A DNA stretch of 64,000 nucleotides, taken from JBBRWO01 sp964388455 (GTDB lineage Bacteria; Actinomycetota; Coriobacteriia; Anaerosomatales; JAAXUF01). Below the pieces are notes generated by a model. That model saw only the letters and a list, made by a program, of their open reading frames with translations, did no database searches and was not told the DNA's origin. This document shows positions 61,731-64,000 of the stretch, piece after piece. The position numbers were made by a program, and so were the translations under genes. The stretch lies in NCBI GenBank assembly GCA_964388455.1, contig CAYMAN010000005.1, positions 1 to 64,000 of the forward strand. The letters are read 5' to 3'. Every line of letters starts with the position of its first letter. Within the stretch, counting starts at the first letter, position 1.

Positions 61731-62771
61731 CTAGCGGACGACGATGCGCCCGGGAGTGTCAGCGATGCAGCGACCTATGCGCGCACCCAGCACTCCACGC
61801 GCGGCGAGTTCCGCCGCCAGGCGATCAGCGTCCTCAGTGGGTACCGCGATCATGAGGCCGCCGCTGGTCTGCGGGTCGCAGAGGATCCGCATCCACGTGC
61901 CCGGCTCGGACGCTCCTGCCCACAGCACGAACTCGTCGGCCCACGCGACCACGTCGGCTGTTCGCCCCGGAACGACTCCTTGCTCGGCGAAGTCAGCGAC
62001 GCGGTCGAAGAGTGGCACGGCGGCAACGTTCAGCTCGGCGCCACATCCGCTCGCTTCGACCATCTCGTGTAGGTGACCGAGAAGCCCGAATCCGGTGACG
62101 TCTGTGCACGCGCTGACGCCGACCTCCACCATCGCCTCGCACGCGAGACGGTTCAGGGCCGCCATAGCCTCGATGCAGTCGCGCGCGGTCTCCTCGTTCT
62201 CCAGACCCTGCTTCAACGCGGTCCCGATGATGCCGGTTCCGATCGGCTTGGTAAGGAATATCTCGTCGCCCGCCCGCGCGCCGCGGTTGCGAACGACCCT
62301 GTCGGGATGAACGGTACCGAACACGGAAAGCCCGAACTTGGGCTCCTTATCGTCGATGGTATGACCGCCAACAGTGACCGCGCCGGCCTCGGTGACCTTT
62401 TCGGCGCCTCCGCGGACGACTTCGCCCACGATGTCGGCGCCCATTGAGCACGGGAACGCGAGCAGGTTCATCGCCGTCAGCGGACGGCCGCCCATCGCAT
62501 AGATGTCGGAGAGCGAGTTCGCCGCGGCTATCCGCCCGAAGTCGTACGGGTCATCCACGATGGGCGTGAAGAAGTCCACGGTCAGCAACGCCGCCATGTC
62601 ATCTGACAGTCGATAGACCGCGGCGTCATCGCTCGTCTCGAAGCCGAGGATGAGCGCGTCGGACTGACCGGGAGCGATCTTGTCGAGCACTGCCTGGAGG
62701 TCCGCCGGACCCCACTTCGCCGCTCAACCAGCTTTGCTTGAGAGTTGCGTAAGTCGCACGCGCTCAGTCAT
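61731..62771 (-). CDS. selD: Selenide, water dikinase, itself with in-frame UGA (Sec)
   Basis: A 346-residue enzyme making selenophosphate from selenide and ATP. From the ATG at 62771 (GGGAGGTGAT upstream) the frame reads MTERVRLTQLSSKAG, then TGA (62726-62724), then AAKWGPADLQAVL and on into DDAAVYRL, TVDFFTPIVDDPYDFGRIAAANSLSDIYAMGG. The TGA falls on the catalytic Cys of SelD (LTQ..KAGC.CK), replaced by Sec in many organisms; the second Cys two positions on is Ala here. A possible SECIS follows. Without recoding the gene is annotated 81 bases short and without its active site. Confidence 0.93.
62697..62726 (-). promoter_or_regulatory. UGA-Sec codon and probable SECIS of selD
   Basis: TGA at 62726-62724. 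Ten bases later a seven-pair stem GGGGUCC/GGACCUC (one G-U) closes on a GGC loop beginning 18 bases after the UGA, near the spacing of the formate dehydrogenase element. The three-base loop is shorter than usual. Confidence 0.6.
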
Positions 62772-62843
62772 GTCCGATCACCTCCCGTTGAGAGCCAGAA
62801 TTGGTTGCCGTTATCGCGCGACGTCGCACATCCGCGCAGACTA

Positions 62844-64000
62844 TCACGCAAGCGCGTACTGCCGAGCAGGCAGGTCGTCGTCGTCGGGGAACGGCTCGCT
62901 TGGCATCGCCATCAGGAATCCCTGGCCGTACTTCACACCCAATGCCCGCAGCGCGTCCAGCTCTTCGACGGTCTCGATACCCTCGGCGATCAGCTTTGCC
63001 CCTACTCGCTCCGCCAGCGTCACCAGAGACTCGATCAGCGTCGCACGGATGTCATCGCTGTCGACGCCGCGAACCAGGGAGAGGTCGACCTTGAGCCACT
63101 CGGGGCGCACCTCTGAGATGCACTGCAAAGAGCCGTAGCCGGCGCCCGCGTCATCGACCGCCACTGAGAAGCCCAGCGCACGCACGTACTCGAGCGTGGC
63201 GCGGAAGGAACAGAAATCGGTGATGGCAGCGCGCTCGGTGATCTCGAGCACCACACGGTTCGCAGGAAGCGAAGCCTCCTCAAGCAGCGAAGCGGTCACG
63301 ATATCGCGTAGCTGTGGGTCTGCAATCGCCTCGGGCTCGATGTTGACGAAGAGCAGTCGCTCACCCTTCATGCCCGCCGCCGCCTGCAGCGCACGCTTGC
63401 GACAGATCCGCTCGAGACGCAAAACGAGATCGGAGTCGTAGGCTACCGCGAAGAGCTTGTCGGGCCGTTCGAACTCACTGCCTTCCGGACCGCGTGAAAG
63501 CGCCTCGTACCCGATGACCTCCATGGTCTCGAGCTGAAAGACCGGGTGCACCAGCGTGCGAACATCCTCACGCGTGATGATGTCGCGCAAACGCGCGATG
63601 CGCTCGGTGCCATCTTCAGCCTCGCGCGCGTAGGAGTCGGCCAACGCGCGTTCGAGGCCGTCGTATACGAGGCGCTCGACGCGCACCGACTCGTCCTGAC
63701 AGACGGTCGCAGAACCGACGTAGCAGCCGAACTTCTTGTACAGCGACGGCTCCATCCGCTCCTCGATCTTTGCGCGAAGCACCCCCTCGACGCGACGAGC
63801 GAGCTCGAGTCGAGAGTGTTGTTCGAGGCATGCCATCGTCCTGGGCGGTGAAAGAACGATCACAAAGGCGTTGCCGGATATCATAAGCTCGGCGATCACA
63901 TCCGCGTCACGGAGTACCTCACCGGCGATCTCGTCGAGCACGACCGCGACCTCGCACATGACCCGGTCGAACGCCTTCCAACCAAAGATTTCTTCGATCC
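62844..64000 (-). CDS. EAL-domain protein with degenerate GGDEF, N-terminus beyond window
   Basis: At least 385 residues, open to the right edge. The first visible part (about 100 residues, VMCEVAVVLDEIAGEVLRDADVIAELMISGNAFVIVL) has the layout of a GGDEF domain, but the GGDEF signature is lost (SGNAF). The second half is a c-di-GMP phosphodiesterase EAL domain: GYEALSRG (EAL), LFVNIEPEA, LEITERAAI, AVDDAGAGYGSL, LKVDLSLVRG, AEGIETVEEL, GQGFLMAMP. Loop 6 acidic residues (DDAG) are present, so it could be active. Confidence 0.9.
   Translation of the reverse strand, partial: IEEIFGWKAFDRVMCEVAVVLDEIAGEVLRDADVIAELMISGNAFVIVLSPPRTMACLEQHSRLELARRVEGVLRAKIEERMEPSLYKKFGCYVGSATVCQDESVRVERLVYDGLERALADSYAREAEDGTERIARLRDIITREDVRTLVHPVFQLETMEVIGYEALSRGPEGSEFERPDKLFAVAYDSDLVLRLERICRKRALQAAAGMKGERLLFVNIEPEAIADPQLRDIVTASLLEEASLPANRVVLEITERAAITDFCSFRATLEYVRALGFSVAVDDAGAGYGSLQCISEVRPEWLKVDLSLVRGVDSDDIRATLIESLVTLAERVGAKLIAEGIETVEELDALRALGVKYGQGFLMAMPSEPFPDDDDLPARQYALA

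Overview
The window is high-GC bacterial DNA, densely coded, with no rRNA, CRISPR array or insertion sequence that I can see. Lipoproteins, a CWB2 cell-wall-anchored surface protein, TAT-exported enzymes and many exported multihaem cytochromes, with no outer-membrane porin, suggest a Gram-positive anaerobe or facultative anaerobe of the Actinomycetota, perhaps Coriobacteriia-like. That placement is inference.

Positions 1-26,600 form a respiratory island, all on the minus strand. A [NiFe] hydrogenase (small and large subunits) and a selenocysteine formate dehydrogenase (catalytic and FeS subunits) are each followed by a paralogous secreted hexahaem cytochrome c; neither operon has its own cytochrome b. 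A third operon encodes a membrane cytochrome b, then cytochromes with 7, about 10-13 and 20 haem motifs. Two copies of a membrane NHL-propeller protein plus TPR protein pair lie between them. The most unusual points are a roughly 300-residue beta-propeller inserted in the formate dehydrogenase, a roughly 150-residue beta domain on the front of the hydrogenase large subunit, a large subunit that ends exactly at its last metal-site His, and a shared 16-bp palindrome (TGTAACA-N2-TGTTACA) in front of all three operons.

Positions 26,600-38,660 supply cofactors: a Se/S carrier-like DUF3343 protein, a cysteine desulfurase, mogA, a MOSC protein, moaC, moaA, mobB, a small Cys protein, moeA, a mobA-fdhD fusion, tungstate transporter genes tupCBA, a molbindin and a LysR regulator. 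The leaders of the formate dehydrogenase and tupA genes share sequence blocks and an enclosing stem that fit the Moco/Tuco riboswitch class; one is followed by a terminator, the other masks the ribosome binding site.

Positions 38,700-53,270 are mixed: a Fur-family regulator with a CbiMQO-type metal ECF transporter, a flavodiiron protein, a polyprenyl synthase, a FetAB-type exporter, a large surface protein, a nitroreductase, a DUF523-DUF1722 protein, a photolyase and a lipoprotein. Positions 53,370-64,000 hold tRNA-Sec, a NapC-like cytochrome with a tandem-repeat haem tail, a two-component system, and the selenium genes selB, selA, yedF-like and selD (itself with an in-frame UGA), ending in a partial EAL-domain protein.

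Taken together: W/Mo cofactor, selenium and nickel/cobalt supply genes serve an exported formate dehydrogenase and hydrogenase, which probably pass electrons through multihaem cytochromes to or from menaquinone or extracellular acceptors.
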